Positions 1 through 8,678 of a DNA stretch of 64,000 nt are shown piece by piece. A program made the position numbers and the translations under genes. This DNA is from Thalassococcus_A lentus. GTDB lineage: Bacteria; Pseudomonadota; Alphaproteobacteria; Rhodobacterales; Rhodobacteraceae. Every line of letters begins with the position of its first letter. Position 1 is the first letter of the stretch. The notes under the pieces are model-generated. The model ran no database searches and was not told the origin of the DNA. It worked only from the letters and a program-made list of their open reading frames with translations. The stretch spans positions 744,001 through 808,000 of the forward strand of contig NZ_JAQIOY010000001.1 in NCBI RefSeq assembly GCF_028023555.1, read 5' to 3'.

Positions 1-1
1 C

Positions 2-919
2 GGCAGCGACAAACCGGACCTGCGCAACCCAATCGAAATGCAGGACGTGTCTGAGCATTTCCGGGGTTCGGGTTTCGCGATTTTTGCCAAGTTGCTTGAG
101 CAGGAAGGCACTGAAATTCGCGCGATCCCGGCGCCGACCGGCGGCAGCCGCAAGTTCTGTGACCGCATGAACAGCTTTGCTCAGAAAGAAGGTCTGCCCG
201 GCATGGGCTACATCTTCTGGCGTGAAGCAGACGGCGGCATGGAAGCAGCCGGTCCTTTGGCCAAGAACATCGGGCCCGAACGGACAGAAGCAATCCGTGA
301 ACAGCTTGGACTGGGCGTTGGCGATGCCGCGTTCTTCCTTGGCGGGAAACCGTCCAACTTTGAGCGTGTCGCAGCCAAGGCGCGGGACGTGATCGGTGAG
401 GAAAAAGGACTGACGGATCAGAACCGATTTGCTTTTGCGTGGATCGTCGACTTCCCCATGTACGAAGCGGACGAAGAAAGCGGCAAGATCGACTTCAGCC
501 ACAACCCGTTTTCCATGCCACAGGGTGGTCTGGAAGCGCTGGACGGAGATCCGCTGGCGGTCAAAGGCTACCAGTATGATCTTGCTTGCAATGGGTATGA
601 GCTGGTGTCGGGTGCGATCCGGAACCATCGCCCCGAAATCATGTTCAAAGCTTTTGAACTGGCAGGCTACGGCGAAGACGAGGTGCGTAAGCGGTTCGGT
701 GGCATGGTCAACGCGTTTAAATTTGGTGCGCCGCCCCACGGCGGCTGTGCTGCAGGGATCGACCGGATCGTGATGCTGTTGGCCGGAACCAGCAACATTC
801 GCGAAGTCATCATGTTCCCGATGAACCAGCGCGCTGAAGATTTGATGATGAATGCGCCTTCGGATCCGATGCCGGATCAGCTGATGGAATTGTCGCTGCG
901 CGTGATTCCGCAAGACTGA
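2..919 (+). CDS. aspS: Aspartyl-tRNA synthetase, C-terminal part (5' end outside window)
   Basis: Class II aminoacyl-tRNA synthetase that charges tRNA-Asp (in bacteria lacking GatCAB-independent asparaginylation often tRNA-Asn too). The visible 305 residues begin with GSDKPDLRNPIEM, a hallmark of bacterial AspRS just before the GAD insertion domain. The catalytic fold resumes with the HNPFSMPQGG segment, and class II motif 3 is seen as GAPPHGGCAAGIDRIVMLL near the C-terminus, carrying the ATP-binding arginine. The frame is open from base 2, so the start codon lies upstream of the window. A strong hairpin terminator follows at 946-974. No disruption is seen. Confidence 0.97.
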   Translation, partial: GSDKPDLRNPIEMQDVSEHFRGSGFAIFAKLLEQEGTEIRAIPAPTGGSRKFCDRMNSFAQKEGLPGMGYIFWREADGGMEAAGPLAKNIGPERTEAIREQLGLGVGDAAFFLGGKPSNFERVAAKARDVIGEEKGLTDQNRFAFAWIVDFPMYEADEESGKIDFSHNPFSMPQGGLEALDGDPLAVKGYQYDLACNGYELVSGAIRNHRPEIMFKAFELAGYGEDEVRKRFGGMVNAFKFGAPPHGGCAAGIDRIVMLLAGTSNIREVIMFPMNQRAEDLMMNAPSDPMPDQLMELSLRVIPQD

Positions 920-945
920 CGGCAATTCACCGCTCAGGATCAGAC

Positions 946-974
946 AAGGCCGGTGCAAGAGCGCCGGCCTTTTC
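946..974 (+). terminator. Rho-independent terminator after aspS
   Basis: An 11-bp stem (946-956 with 961-971, one G-T pair) starts with AAGGCCGG, closes over the loop AAGA, and ends in TTTT. It lies 27 nt after the aspS stop codon and just before the DUF1800 gene. Confidence 0.85.
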
Positions 975-1013
975 CTATATTGGGATGAACGGTTCTAAAC
1001 AGGTGTGAGCCCG

Positions 1014-2399
1014 ATGCGCTTTGATCCCTTGCTTGCCGACATCAGATTTGGATGTGGCCGATCCCCGATGGTGCCGGCCCCGCAGGATGTGGGCGAGATA
1101 ATGGCTGGCCTCAGAGGCCCGGACGTGATCGCTCAGACATATCCAATCGAGCCATTCGAGGTGTTTCTTGTCCGAATGCAAGAAATGAAAACGGTTTCGC
1201 GGGTTCGGCGTCAGATGCGTGGCAAGCCGGAGGGCGACGTCGCGCGCAAACAAGCGCGTGTCATGAACAAAGAGGCCCGCGAAGCGCAAGGTACTTGGTT
1301 GGCGGCGCATTTGGCTCGGCGCAGTTTCACTGGTGTGCCGCTGCGCGAAAGGCTTGAGACTTTTTGGGGCGATCACTTTACCGCCGTTGGCAAACAGGGA
1401 CTGATCCGGCGGGCGACCTCGCCGTATCTGCAAAGCGCGATCCGGCCAAACCTGATGGGCCCGTTCGAAGACTTGCTTATCGCAGCAGTGACCCATCCTG
1501 TGATGGTTCACTATCTCGATCAGGATTCTTCGGTTGGCCCCAATTCCCAACAGGCGAAAAAGAAGCCCGGAAAATTCGGATTAAATGAAAATCTGGCACG
1601 GGAAATTCTCGAACTGCACACGCTTGGTGTTGGCGGTCCTTACACACAGGTTGATGTCCGCGAATTGGCCGAACTGCTGACGGGTCTTTCGCTGAATTTC
1701 AACACCGGAACACAGTTTCGCAAACCGGCTGCCGAACCGGGCGCTGAAACCGTGCTGGGAAAAAGCTATGGCGGTGACAATCCGACATTGCGCGATATTC
1801 ATGCAGTCCTGCGCGATCTGGCCCGGCATCCTGTCACGGCGCGGCATGTGTCAGGAAAGCTGGCGGTTCACTTCATAGCCGATACGCCGGATCCGGCGCT
1901 CGTTGATGCAATGGCAGCAGCCTGGCAGGACAGCGATGGGGATTTACCGACTATCTATGACGCTATGCTGAACCATCCCGCGGCTTGGAACCCTGATGTG
2001 TCGAACATCAAACAGCCTTTTGATTTTATCAGCTCAGCCTTTCGAGCGTTGGCGATCCCTTTTGAGAACTATGGTCGCCTGAAAGAGCACCAGTTCCGGC
2101 AGCGCGTGCAACAACCGCTCGCCCTGATGGGGCACATCTGGCAAAAACCGTCTGGCCCGGATGGTCTGGACGAGGACGACAGCACATGGATTTCGCCTCA
2201 GGGCGTTGCAGCGCGATTGCAATGGTCACTTGCTGTTCCACGGCTCCTGATGCCGGATTTGCCGGACCCAAGAGTTTTCGTCGAAACAGCATTGGGCCCT
2301 CGCGCTACGGAACGGGTTCGTTTTGCGGCAAAAGCGGCCGAGAGCAAGGCAGACGGCATCGGGCTCGTGTTGGCATCGCCCGCATTTCAAAGGATGTAG
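1014..2399 (+). CDS. DUF1800 family protein
   Basis: A 461-residue protein matching the DUF1800 family by its N-terminus (MRFDPLLADIRFGCG), the region with ARRSFTGVPLRERLETFW-DHF, and the GLNENLAREILELHTLGV block that is characteristic of this family. The function of the family is not established; members are nearly always encoded next to a DUF1501 protein, as here, and are thought to act in the envelope or in secretion of large surface proteins. ATG at 1014 is preferred because AGGTG lies 8 nt upstream; a GTG at 1005 in the same frame would add three residues. The DUF1501 gene begins 4 nt after the stop, so the two are co-transcribed. Confidence 0.88.
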   Translation: MRFDPLLADIRFGCGRSPMVPAPQDVGEIMAGLRGPDVIAQTYPIEPFEVFLVRMQEMKTVSRVRRQMRGKPEGDVARKQARVMNKEAREAQGTWLAAHLARRSFTGVPLRERLETFWGDHFTAVGKQGLIRRATSPYLQSAIRPNLMGPFEDLLIAAVTHPVMVHYLDQDSSVGPNSQQAKKKPGKFGLNENLAREILELHTLGVGGPYTQVDVRELAELLTGLSLNFNTGTQFRKPAAEPGAETVLGKSYGGDNPTLRDIHAVLRDLARHPVTARHVSGKLAVHFIADTPDPALVDAMAAAWQDSDGDLPTIYDAMLNHPAAWNPDVSNIKQPFDFISSAFRALAIPFENYGRLKEHQFRQRVQQPLALMGHIWQKPSGPDGLDEDDSTWISPQGVAARLQWSLAVPRLLMPDLPDPRVFVETALGPRATERVRFAAKAAESKADGIGLVLASPAFQRM

Positions 2400-2403
2400 A
2401 TTG

Positions 2404-3624
2404 ATGGATCGTAGAGGATTTCTCACACGGACTTTGGGATTGGGCTGTTCTTTGGCGGCCAGCCCATTGGTCACTCCGGTCAGTTTTGCAGCAGCGCCCG
2501 GCGAAGGGCGGTTGATTGTCATCATCCTGCGCGGCGCGATGGATGGGCTGGCGGCAGTTTCACCCTACGGTGATCCGGCTTTTGCCGGCCTGAGAGGGGC
2601 ATTGCCACTTGGCGACAAAGGTTATGTGGATTTGGATGGCTTTTACGCGATGCATCCGGCCTTGCGGCCATTGATGCCGCTTTGGAGCCAAGGTCAGCTT
2701 GGTTTTGTGCATGCTGTTTCGACCCCGTATCGGGACAAGCGGAGCCATTTTGACGGGCAGGATCTACTCGAAGCGGGATTGCCTTCGCTAGACGGACGCG
2801 GTGGGCGCGATGGCTGGTTGAACAGGGCATTGACGCATATCCCCGGTGCAACGGCACAGACTGCCTACGCCGTTGGAAGCGATGCATTGCCAATTCTCAG
2901 CGGCGATGCACCGATCTCACGTTGGTCCCCTGACGTTGATCTGGCGATGACGCCACAGGCGATGTTGCTGGCTCAGCGCATGATGCAGGACGATCCCGCA
3001 ATGCTGGACGCATTGAACAAGGCTTTTACGCTTGCTGATAGCGATGGTGATGCCGTTGCCATTCAGGACGGTGGGCAAAACATGATGCAGATGATGGCAG
3101 ATGACATGCGCGCTGCACGCGGTGCCGAGCCATTGGAGCGGTTGGCAGAATTCGTTGGGCAGCAACTGCGTGAAGATGCGCGCATTGCCAGTTTTTCGAT
3201 CAACGGCTGGGATACGCATGACCAGCAAGAGCGCCCGCTGGCACGGGCATTGGGCCGATTGTCTGCAACCATTCTGGCGCTGCGGGAATCCCTCAAGGGA
3301 CCGGCATGGAAACATACCGCTGTTGTCGCGATGACAGAATTTGGACGCACGGCCCGATTGAACGGGTCGCGCGGGACAGATCACGGTACTGGCGGCGCTA
3401 TGGTTTTGGCTGGCGGTGCAATTCGCGGGGGGCGTGTCATTTCCGATTGGCCCGGCCTGACAGAAGCGGATTTGTACAACCGCCGTGACCTGATGCCGAC
3501 GCGCGATTTGCGCGCGCACGCGGGATGGTTGATTCGCGGGTTGTTTGGTCTGAACAACGGCGACATTGAAAGTTCGATCTTCCCCGATCTTGATATGGGC
3601 GCCGACCCCGGTTTGCTGTTGTAA
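2404..3624 (+). CDS. DUF1501 family exported protein
   Basis: A 406-residue protein that starts with MDRRGFLTRTLG, a twin-arginine (Tat) type signal with RR at residues 3-4, a hydrophobic stretch and a likely cleavage site after FAAA near residue 31. The mature part has the DUF1501 features IILRGAMDGLAAVSPYGD, a GWDTHDQQ segment and VVAMTEFGRTARLNGSRGTDHG, which resemble the metal-binding core of the alkaline-phosphatase/sulfatase superfamily. Export through Tat suggests a cofactor or metal loaded in the cytoplasm. It lies 4 nt downstream of the DUF1800 gene and ends convergently with the response regulator gene. Confidence 0.88.
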   Translation: MDRRGFLTRTLGLGCSLAASPLVTPVSFAAAPGEGRLIVIILRGAMDGLAAVSPYGDPAFAGLRGALPLGDKGYVDLDGFYAMHPALRPLMPLWSQGQLGFVHAVSTPYRDKRSHFDGQDLLEAGLPSLDGRGGRDGWLNRALTHIPGATAQTAYAVGSDALPILSGDAPISRWSPDVDLAMTPQAMLLAQRMMQDDPAMLDALNKAFTLADSDGDAVAIQDGGQNMMQMMADDMRAARGAEPLERLAEFVGQQLREDARIASFSINGWDTHDQQERPLARALGRLSATILALRESLKGPAWKHTAVVAMTEFGRTARLNGSRGTDHGTGGAMVLAGGAIRGGRVISDWPGLTEADLYNRRDLMPTRDLRAHAGWLIRGLFGLNNGDIESSIFPDLDMGADPGLLL

Positions 3625-3651
3625 GGCAGAGGGCTTTCCTTTCGGCGATGA

Positions 3652-4368
3652 TCAAAGCGCGATTCGGTCAGACAATCTGTCCTGAACCAGTGCAGCAACC
3701 TTGGCGAGGTCGGAGCTGAGGGGCCGGCCATCTGCTTTGGCGTGCGCCAGTGCGTTCGCGGCTTCTTCCAGAGTGTTGTCGCCGGCGCTGCGCGCCACAC
3801 CCGACAGGAACTGCATAACGTAGTCCAGTGTGGCTGCATCGGAGCGGTCGTCCAGAACGTCGGCTGCATGGGCCATGTCATCACGATAAGCGATCGGGTC
3901 AGGTATCACGGGATCATTGCTGACAAGACGCGGACCGGGCGGTTGCCGACCCGGAGGAAGGGCTTGCAAGATGGCGTTTTGAAATACCGGAACAGACTGA
4001 ATTGGCTTGGCCAGAAAACCGTCCGCACCTGCGGCCATGCTGACATCCTCGCAAAAGGGATCGCCAGACGTGCCCAGGATCGCCTCTACCCGCGGGCAGG
4101 CCGCGGCGAGTTCCGAGATCAGATCCGCACCGGAGCCATCGGGCAGGCCCAGATCGATGATCACAACTGTTGGCCGGTAGACCTGCAGATGCCGCCGCGC
4201 GGATTTCAGACAGTCGGCCCGACGGATCCGAGCGCCTGATCGCAGGCACAGCAGGCGCATTGCATCGCAGGCAAAACGGCTGTCCTCAACCACCAGAACA
4301 GTCAATCCAAGCAACGGGCGCGTTGCCGTGGGTTGCCTTATCGTTCCGAATTCATCCAAGTCGTGCAT
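3652..4368 (-). CDS. Response regulator with receiver domain and unassigned C-terminus
   Basis: A 238-residue protein with a receiver domain at about residues 22-140: acidic pocket VVEDS (E28, D29), phospho-acceptor D72 in VVIIDLGLPDG, a conserved Thr/Ser region (LGTSGD) and the lysine of FLAKPI. The C-terminal 100 residues contain no DNA-binding helix-turn-helix or enzymatic output domain that I recognise; they are helical and could be an Hpt-like or protein-interaction module. ATG at 4368 is chosen because GGAGGGG lies 3-9 nt before it; an in-frame ATG at 4386 has no such site. It is encoded alone, without an adjacent kinase, so its partner is unknown. Confidence 0.88.
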   Translation of the reverse strand: MHDLDEFGTIRQPTATRPLLGLTVLVVEDSRFACDAMRLLCLRSGARIRRADCLKSARRHLQVYRPTVVIIDLGLPDGSGADLISELAAACPRVEAILGTSGDPFCEDVSMAAGADGFLAKPIQSVPVFQNAILQALPPGRQPPGPRLVSNDPVIPDPIAYRDDMAHAADVLDDRSDAATLDYVMQFLSGVARSAGDNTLEEAANALAHAKADGRPLSSDLAKVAALVQDRLSDRIAL

Positions 4369-4505
4369 AAGCCCCTCCGATCGCATGTTGTGCCGACTCA
4401 GATTGCCCCGGACGTGCCTAACAAGCGGTTAAAAGCCGCACCGGCTTGTCCCATGCGGAGCACTGCGGCATATCCAGTGCAACGATTGACCAAAGGAGAA
4501 ACGCC

Positions 4506-4910
4506 ATGATCGGCCGTTTGAACCACGTTGCCATTGCAGTCCCTGACCTCGAAGCTGCCGCGGCGCAGTATCGCGACGCACTGGGCGCAAAAGTAGGCGA
4601 CCCGCAGGACGAACCGGATCACGGCGTCACAGTGATTTTTATCGAACTGCCAAACACCAAGATTGAGCTGCTCTACCCGCTTGGTGAAAACTCACCTATT
4701 CAAGGGTTCCTTGATAAAAACCCGTCTGGTGGCATCCATCATGTTTGCTATGAGGTGGACGACATCATCGCAGCGCGTGACCACCTCAAGGCCAGTGGTT
4801 TGCGGGTGCTGGGCACCGGCGAGCCGAAGATCGGCGCGCATGGCAAACCGGTCTTGTTTCTGCATCCAAAGGACATGAACGGCACATTGACCGAGCTGGA
4901 GCAGGTCTGA
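4506..4910 (+). CDS. mce: Methylmalonyl-CoA epimerase
   Basis: A 134-residue vicinal-oxygen-chelate protein that interconverts (2S)- and (2R)-methylmalonyl-CoA in the propionyl-CoA to succinyl-CoA route. The family pattern is clear: GRLNHVAIAVPDL at the N-terminus (metal ligand His7), ELPNTKIELLYPLGENSPI in the middle, GGIHHVCYEVDDI (second metal His), and the C-terminal VLFLHPKDMNGTLTELEQ with the glutamate ligand. The start at 4506 has AAAGGAGAAACGCC directly upstream. The stop codon overlaps the start of the DUF1467 gene (ATGA-type), so the two are translated together. Confidence 0.95.
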   Translation: MIGRLNHVAIAVPDLEAAAAQYRDALGAKVGDPQDEPDHGVTVIFIELPNTKIELLYPLGENSPIQGFLDKNPSGGIHHVCYEVDDIIAARDHLKASGLRVLGTGEPKIGAHGKPVLFLHPKDMNGTLTELEQV

Positions 4911-5197
4911 TGGGTATCACCTCGGCGCTGGTGCTTTTTGCCGTCATCTGGTTCATGACGTTCCTGGTTGTGATCCCAATCCGGCTAAAGACCCAGGGCG
5001 ACGTAGGCAAAGTTGTCCCGGGTACCCATGCGGGCAGTCCCGAGGTTCACAATCTCAAGCGCAAGGCCTGGATTACCACAGGTATTTCGGTTGCGCTCTG
5101 GATCATCATTGCCACCATCATTCTGACGGGCACGATCACGGTTCGCGACATTGATCGCTGGATGTTCAATCGCATGGATCCAATCGCGACCGAATAG
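4910..5197 (+). CDS. DUF1467 family small membrane protein
   Basis: A 95-residue protein with two predicted transmembrane helices (about residues 5-23 and 50-72) joined by a polar loop containing RLKTQGDVGKVVPGTHAGSP, typical of the DUF1467 family that accompanies mce in Rhodobacterales. Its function is unknown. Its ATG overlaps the TGA of mce by one base, which indicates translational coupling. Confidence 0.88.
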   Translation: MGITSALVLFAVIWFMTFLVVIPIRLKTQGDVGKVVPGTHAGSPEVHNLKRKAWITTGISVALWIIIATIILTGTITVRDIDRWMFNRMDPIATE

Positions 5198-5206
5198 AAG
5201 CGCACC

Positions 5207-5899
5207 TCAGGTGCTGCGGCTGACCCTGTGGAAGATATGGGTGAACGTTGCAGCGCCGAGGATTGGGACCAAAAGGTTCACCAATGGGATTGTCAGCGGA
5301 ACGGCCATCAGGATGCCGGCAGCCCAAATTGTCAGCATATGCCGGCGGCGTAGCTGTTTTGCCCCGGCGCGCCCGACCCGGCGCATGGCTGCCAGTGTGA
5401 AATATTCCCGGCCCAGCAAAAATCCGTTCAAAGCCCAGAACACAAAGGGCGCGAAAATCGTCGAGGTCGCATAGATGACCAAGGCCACGATGTTTGCGGC
5501 GATCAAGACACCCAAGAAGCTGGCGGTGTCCCGCAATGCTTCGGCCATTGGAATTGCCGGGGCTTGCCCCAGCGCCGGATAGTGCCGGTCTTCGACCGCT
5601 TGTGCGACCTCTTCGAGAAAGAGAGAGGTGATGGCCGAAGCGACGGGAACCATCAAGAAGACGGAAAGCAGCAACATCAGCGGCACGGCTGCCCAGGACA
5701 GAACATTGTCGATCCAGGTCACTTCGCCGATCCACGGTAGGGTCACGCTGTCACCGACGATCCAGCCAATTCCCCAAACAAAGCTCGAGAAAAATCCGAA
5801 TAATAGTAGGATTGTCAGGCCGATCCCGCGAAATAGAACAGATCGAAATCGACGGTCACCGATTTGGGCGAGCGCCTTGAAAAAGGCGGTGATGATCAT
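5207..5899 (-). CDS. EI24/CysZ-like integral membrane protein
   Basis: A 230-residue membrane protein of the EI24 (CysZ-like) family. Hydrophobic segments lie at about residues 27-48, 67-95, 135-170 and 189-220, and the conserved cytoplasmic part reads FLEEVAQAVEDRHYPALGQAP followed by a segment with LRDTASFLGVL. CysZ in enterobacteria takes up sulfate, but the function of the alphaproteobacterial members is not established. The start overlaps the stop of the upstream nitroreductase gene by 4 nt (ATGA), so the two form an operon read leftwards. Confidence 0.85.
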   Translation of the reverse strand: MIITAFFKALAQIGDRRFRSVLFRGIGLTILLLFGFFSSFVWGIGWIVGDSVTLPWIGEVTWIDNVLSWAAVPLMLLLSVFLMVPVASAITSLFLEEVAQAVEDRHYPALGQAPAIPMAEALRDTASFLGVLIAANIVALVIYATSTIFAPFVFWALNGFLLGREYFTLAAMRRVGRAGAKQLRRRHMLTIWAAGILMAVPLTIPLVNLLVPILGAATFTHIFHRVSRST

Positions 5900-6474
5900 T
5901 CCGAAACCCAGCTGGTGATGGCATCGAGGTCCGGGCGCGGTCGTTCGGGGGGAGCGCTTGTCTCAGTGCCAATGTGCAGGAACCCTGCGATTTTTTCATT
6001 TGAGCCAAGTCCAAGCGCCTCTTGCACAAAGGTCCGATCATGGCTGGCCCATCCCGACAGCCAGTTTGCGCCCCATCCACTGGCAAGTGCGGCGTTCAAA
6101 AGGGCGAGACAGACTGCACCGGCAGAATAGGTCTGTTCGATTGCCGGGATTTTTTCGCTGGGCTTTTGCACTTCCACGACGGCGACACACAACGGGCTAT
6201 TGGAAAAGGCGCCTTCCGCCTTTGCGATAGTGTCCGCGTCTTTTCCCAGACGCTCGCCCGTGCTGCGCACCGTTGCGGCAAGCCGCTGCAATGCGTCGCC
6301 TTTCAGTACAATAAATCGCCAAGGTTCAAGCTTTCCATGGTCCGGGGTCCGGGCGGCGGCTGTCAGAAGGGTCCGCAATGCCTCATCATCCGGGGCAGGG
6401 CTCTTGAGGGTTTTCGCCGGACGGGACCGGCGCGACAGCAGAAATTCCATGGCTTGTGGGTTGGGCGTGGGCAT
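5896..6474 (-). CDS. Nitroreductase family protein (FMN-dependent)
   Basis: A 192-residue flavoprotein of the nitroreductase/YdjA type. The N-terminal LLSRRSRPAKTL and the following AARTPDHGKLEPWRFIVL are the phosphate-binding and FMN-contact segments of this subgroup. The C-terminal half has the GWGANWLSGWASHD and EKIAGFLHIGT blocks also seen in YdjA-like proteins. It would reduce nitro or quinone-type substrates with NAD(P)H; the natural substrate is unknown. It is the first gene of a two-gene unit with the EI24-type protein. Confidence 0.9.
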   Translation of the reverse strand: MPTPNPQAMEFLLSRRSRPAKTLKSPAPDDEALRTLLTAAARTPDHGKLEPWRFIVLKGDALQRLAATVRSTGERLGKDADTIAKAEGAFSNSPLCVAVVEVQKPSEKIPAIEQTYSAGAVCLALLNAALASGWGANWLSGWASHDRTFVQEALGLGSNEKIAGFLHIGTETSAPPERPRPDLDAITSWVSE

Positions 6475-6543
6475 GGCCTGTCCTTTAGTGGTTTAGGCCT
6501 ATGTCAGTGTTGGCGGCGTGGAAATCAAGCGCCCGCGTGAACC

Positions 6544-6780
6544 CTAGTCATCATCTGTTCGGGTATAGACGCCTTCTGGCAAGGATACGGCGGCGACCAG
6601 ATCCTTCATTTGCGTCAGGGACAAAGTGATGCTGTGTGTTGTGTCTGTTCGCGGATCGTATTGCTGAACCGTGATGCATTCTTCGAAGCTGGAAACGATC
6701 ACGTCCTCTTGGAGAGGGGTTTCACCCTCATCCACCAAGGTCACAATAGTGGCGTCAAATTCGTGCTCGATACTGAACAT
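6544..6780 (-). CDS. Small acidic hypothetical protein
   Basis: A 78-residue soluble protein rich in Asp, Glu and Thr, with no signal peptide or membrane segment. I do not recognise the family. The residue mix and alternating hydrophobic pattern (ATIVTLVDEG, ECITVQQYDP, HSITLSLTQMKDLV) are consistent with a real beta-rich protein. No good ribosome-binding site is visible before the ATG, which lowers confidence. It lies alone between the nitroreductase and the DCC-family gene, all on the same strand. Confidence 0.6.
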   Translation of the reverse strand: MFSIEHEFDATIVTLVDEGETPLQEDVIVSSFEECITVQQYDPRTDTTHSITLSLTQMKDLVAAVSLPEGVYTRTDDD

Positions 6781-6825
6781 GCAAATAGTCTAGCGGGGCT
6801 GTTGTCGGGGTCCAAGCCCCAAAGA

Positions 6826-7212
6826 TCAGGCAATCTTTTTCGCGTTGCCACGTGCTTCACGACGCTTGTGCAGTGTGAACAAAAGCGGAGCGAGAATATA
6901 GTCGTACACCAAGGCAGCCACCGTCCTGATCAAGGGCAGGCTGACAATCCAAGCCAACCATTTTAATCCGGGCATCTGTCGCCAAAGGGCGGCAAAAGCA
7001 GGAATTCCCGAAATCAGTTCGCCGTCCTGCATGACATGAAACCGTTTTGCAGCCTGATCTCGCGTCAGACCAAAAGCGGCAAGATCGCAATCGGACAGAC
7101 CTGCATAGGCAATATCCATGTCGTGGCGCGTTGTCGCGCGGCGATAGCCGTTTACCTCCCGCGCACAAATTGGGCAGGTGTCGTTGTAGATCACTGTGGT
7201 TTTCTTGTTCAT
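6826..7212 (-). CDS. DCC family (DUF393) thiol-disulfide oxidoreductase-like protein
   Basis: A 128-residue protein with the family-defining N-terminal DTCPICAREV, a CxxC motif directly after the first beta strand (VIYNDTC), and the later GIPAFAALWRQMPGLKWLAW block. The C-terminal part holds two hydrophobic stretches, suggesting membrane association. DCC proteins are predicted thiol-disulfide oxidoreductases; their partners are mostly unknown. The start at 7212 fits the family length; the longer reading frame upstream would overlap the divergent M48 gene and is rejected. Confidence 0.85.
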   Translation of the reverse strand: MNKKTTVIYNDTCPICAREVNGYRRATTRHDMDIAYAGLSDCDLAAFGLTRDQAAKRFHVMQDGELISGIPAFAALWRQMPGLKWLAWIVSLPLIRTVAALVYDYILAPLLFTLHKRREARGNAKKIA

Positions 7213-7318
7213 AACCCAAAGATAGGGAGCAGCAGTACACCGCCAAGTGAAGAATCTGCTCTGGCCGCGCGACGGATCGGCGCATATCGTTCTTGAACAC
7301 TCACGATGGACCGACTCA

Positions 7319-8038
7319 ATGCGCCTGATCCTGCCGCTTCTGATTCTATTTATTGCTGCCTGCGAACCTGTGACGGTTGTCCAAACGCCGGACCAATCCG
7401 CCGCTTCCGAAGCGGCACCGGATTCGAGCGGAGAGATTGATCCAAGGGCGCAACGGGCAGCCCGGCAATTTGTCGAAGTGGTGAGTATTGTCGAGCCGGT
7501 GGCTGAGGCCGAGTGCCGCCGGGTTATGGCAGGCCGCAATTGCGATTTCCAGATTGTGGTTGATGATCGCCCGGGCCAGCCACCGAACGCGTTTCAAACG
7601 GTCGACAAGAACGGCCGACCCATTCTGGCGTTCAATCTGGCTTTGATCGCTTCGGTCAAGAACCGGGACGAATTGGCCTTTGTCATGGGACACGAGGCCG
7701 CGCATCATATCCTGTCGCATCTGGACCGGATGCGTGAAAACGCCGTCGTAGGCGCGGTTGTGTTCTCGGGCATCGCGGCAATGACCGGTGCCAGCGCCAA
7801 GGAAGTGCGTGAGGCCGAACAGCTCGGTGCCGAAGTGGGCGCACGGACCTATTCCAAGGATTTCGAACTTGAAGCTGACAAGCTGGGAACCATCATCGCC
7901 GCCCGGGCAGGATTTGATCCGGTAAGAGGAGCAAAGTTCTTTACGCGTATTCCAGATCCCGGCGATCGGTTTTTGGGAACTCACCCACCCAATGCCGCCC
8001 GGACCGAGATTGTCCGCCGGACGGCTGCAGGGCTGTAA
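7319..8038 (+). CDS. M48 family zinc metallopeptidase, lipoprotein
   Basis: A 239-residue predicted lipoprotein: hydrophobic signal MRLILPLLILFIAAC with the lipobox IAAC, so Cys15 would be acylated. The zinc site HEAAH (residues 125-129) is in VMGHEAAHHILSHL, and the third ligand is probably the glutamate in FELEADKLG. The arrangement matches short M48 peptidases (LoiP/YcaL-like) that act in envelope quality control. ATG at 7319 starts exactly at the signal peptide. The gene is divergent from the DCC-family gene, with 106 nt between them for both promoters. Confidence 0.9.
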   Translation: MRLILPLLILFIAACEPVTVVQTPDQSAASEAAPDSSGEIDPRAQRAARQFVEVVSIVEPVAEAECRRVMAGRNCDFQIVVDDRPGQPPNAFQTVDKNGRPILAFNLALIASVKNRDELAFVMGHEAAHHILSHLDRMRENAVVGAVVFSGIAAMTGASAKEVREAEQLGAEVGARTYSKDFELEADKLGTIIAARAGFDPVRGAKFFTRIPDPGDRFLGTHPPNAARTEIVRRTAAGL

Positions 8039-8115
8039 CGCGGCTGATCTGAATCAAAGCGGTTTTTGCCAGTCCATGTAGGTTTGTCCCGTGAACCAAT
8101 CACGAGGACGATCCT

Positions 8116-8376
8116 ATGCACAGCACACAAACACTGAAACGACATGCCGGTTTGGTCGACGCGATGGCCGAGGCACAGGGGCTTGATCTGGAAGAGCAAA
8201 TGCTGCGCGGCAAGCTGAGCTTTTCAGAACTGGAAGATGCTGTTCTGGCCTGCACCGGATGCGCGGAGCCGTGTCAGTGTGAAAAGTGGTTAAACGAACT
8301 GGATGGAAAAGCGGCAGAAACACCAATTTATTGTCGCAACGCATCACTGTTTTCCGATCTGAAAGCCCGGTCATGA
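8116..8376 (+). CDS. Small cysteine-rich protein (DUF6455-like), copy 1 of 3
   Basis: An 86-residue protein with CTGCAEPCQCEKWL followed about 18 residues later by YCRNASLF. The pattern CxxC-x5-C-xx-WL ... CxN is shared with the next two genes and resembles the DUF6455 family known in Rhodobacterales. The four spaced cysteines could bind a metal or iron-sulfur centre, but this is inference. The start of the next gene lies inside the stop codon of this one, so the three genes are coupled. Confidence 0.82.
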   Translation: MHSTQTLKRHAGLVDAMAEAQGLDLEEQMLRGKLSFSELEDAVLACTGCAEPCQCEKWLNELDGKAAETPIYCRNASLFSDLKARS

Positions 8377-8678
8377 ACTACGGCAACACCAGCGAGCAGG
8401 TCAGAACACTTGGCCCGATCCGCAAACATTTTTGGCGGGTTCAGAGAATGGCGCGCGCCGTTGACGTGAATCTTGTGAGTGCGGCAAAGGGTGATCTTAT
8501 CGATGACGAGGCATGGGCCAACATGATTACACGCTGCCGCGGCTGCCAGTGGGCAGATGGTTGCGGTCGTTGGCTGAAGCAAGCAGCCCTGACGGGGCAT
8601 GAGCGTACAGCACCAAACCAATGCCGCAATCGTAATGTCTTTGATGCGTTGCGCACAAAATCCGGTTCGGGATCGTGA
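8373..8678 (+). CDS. Small cysteine-rich protein (DUF6455-like), copy 2 of 3
   Basis: A 101-residue paralogue of its neighbours. The core is RCRGCQWADGCGRWL, then QCRNRNVFDAL. The N-terminal 40 residues (ending in FWRVQRMARAVDVNLVSA) are basic and amphipathic, unlike copy 1. The ATG at 8373 overlaps the previous stop codon by 4 nt, and its own stop overlaps the start of copy 3. The function is unknown. Confidence 0.82.
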   Translation: MNYGNTSEQVRTLGPIRKHFWRVQRMARAVDVNLVSAAKGDLIDDEAWANMITRCRGCQWADGCGRWLKQAALTGHERTAPNQCRNRNVFDALRTKSGSGS

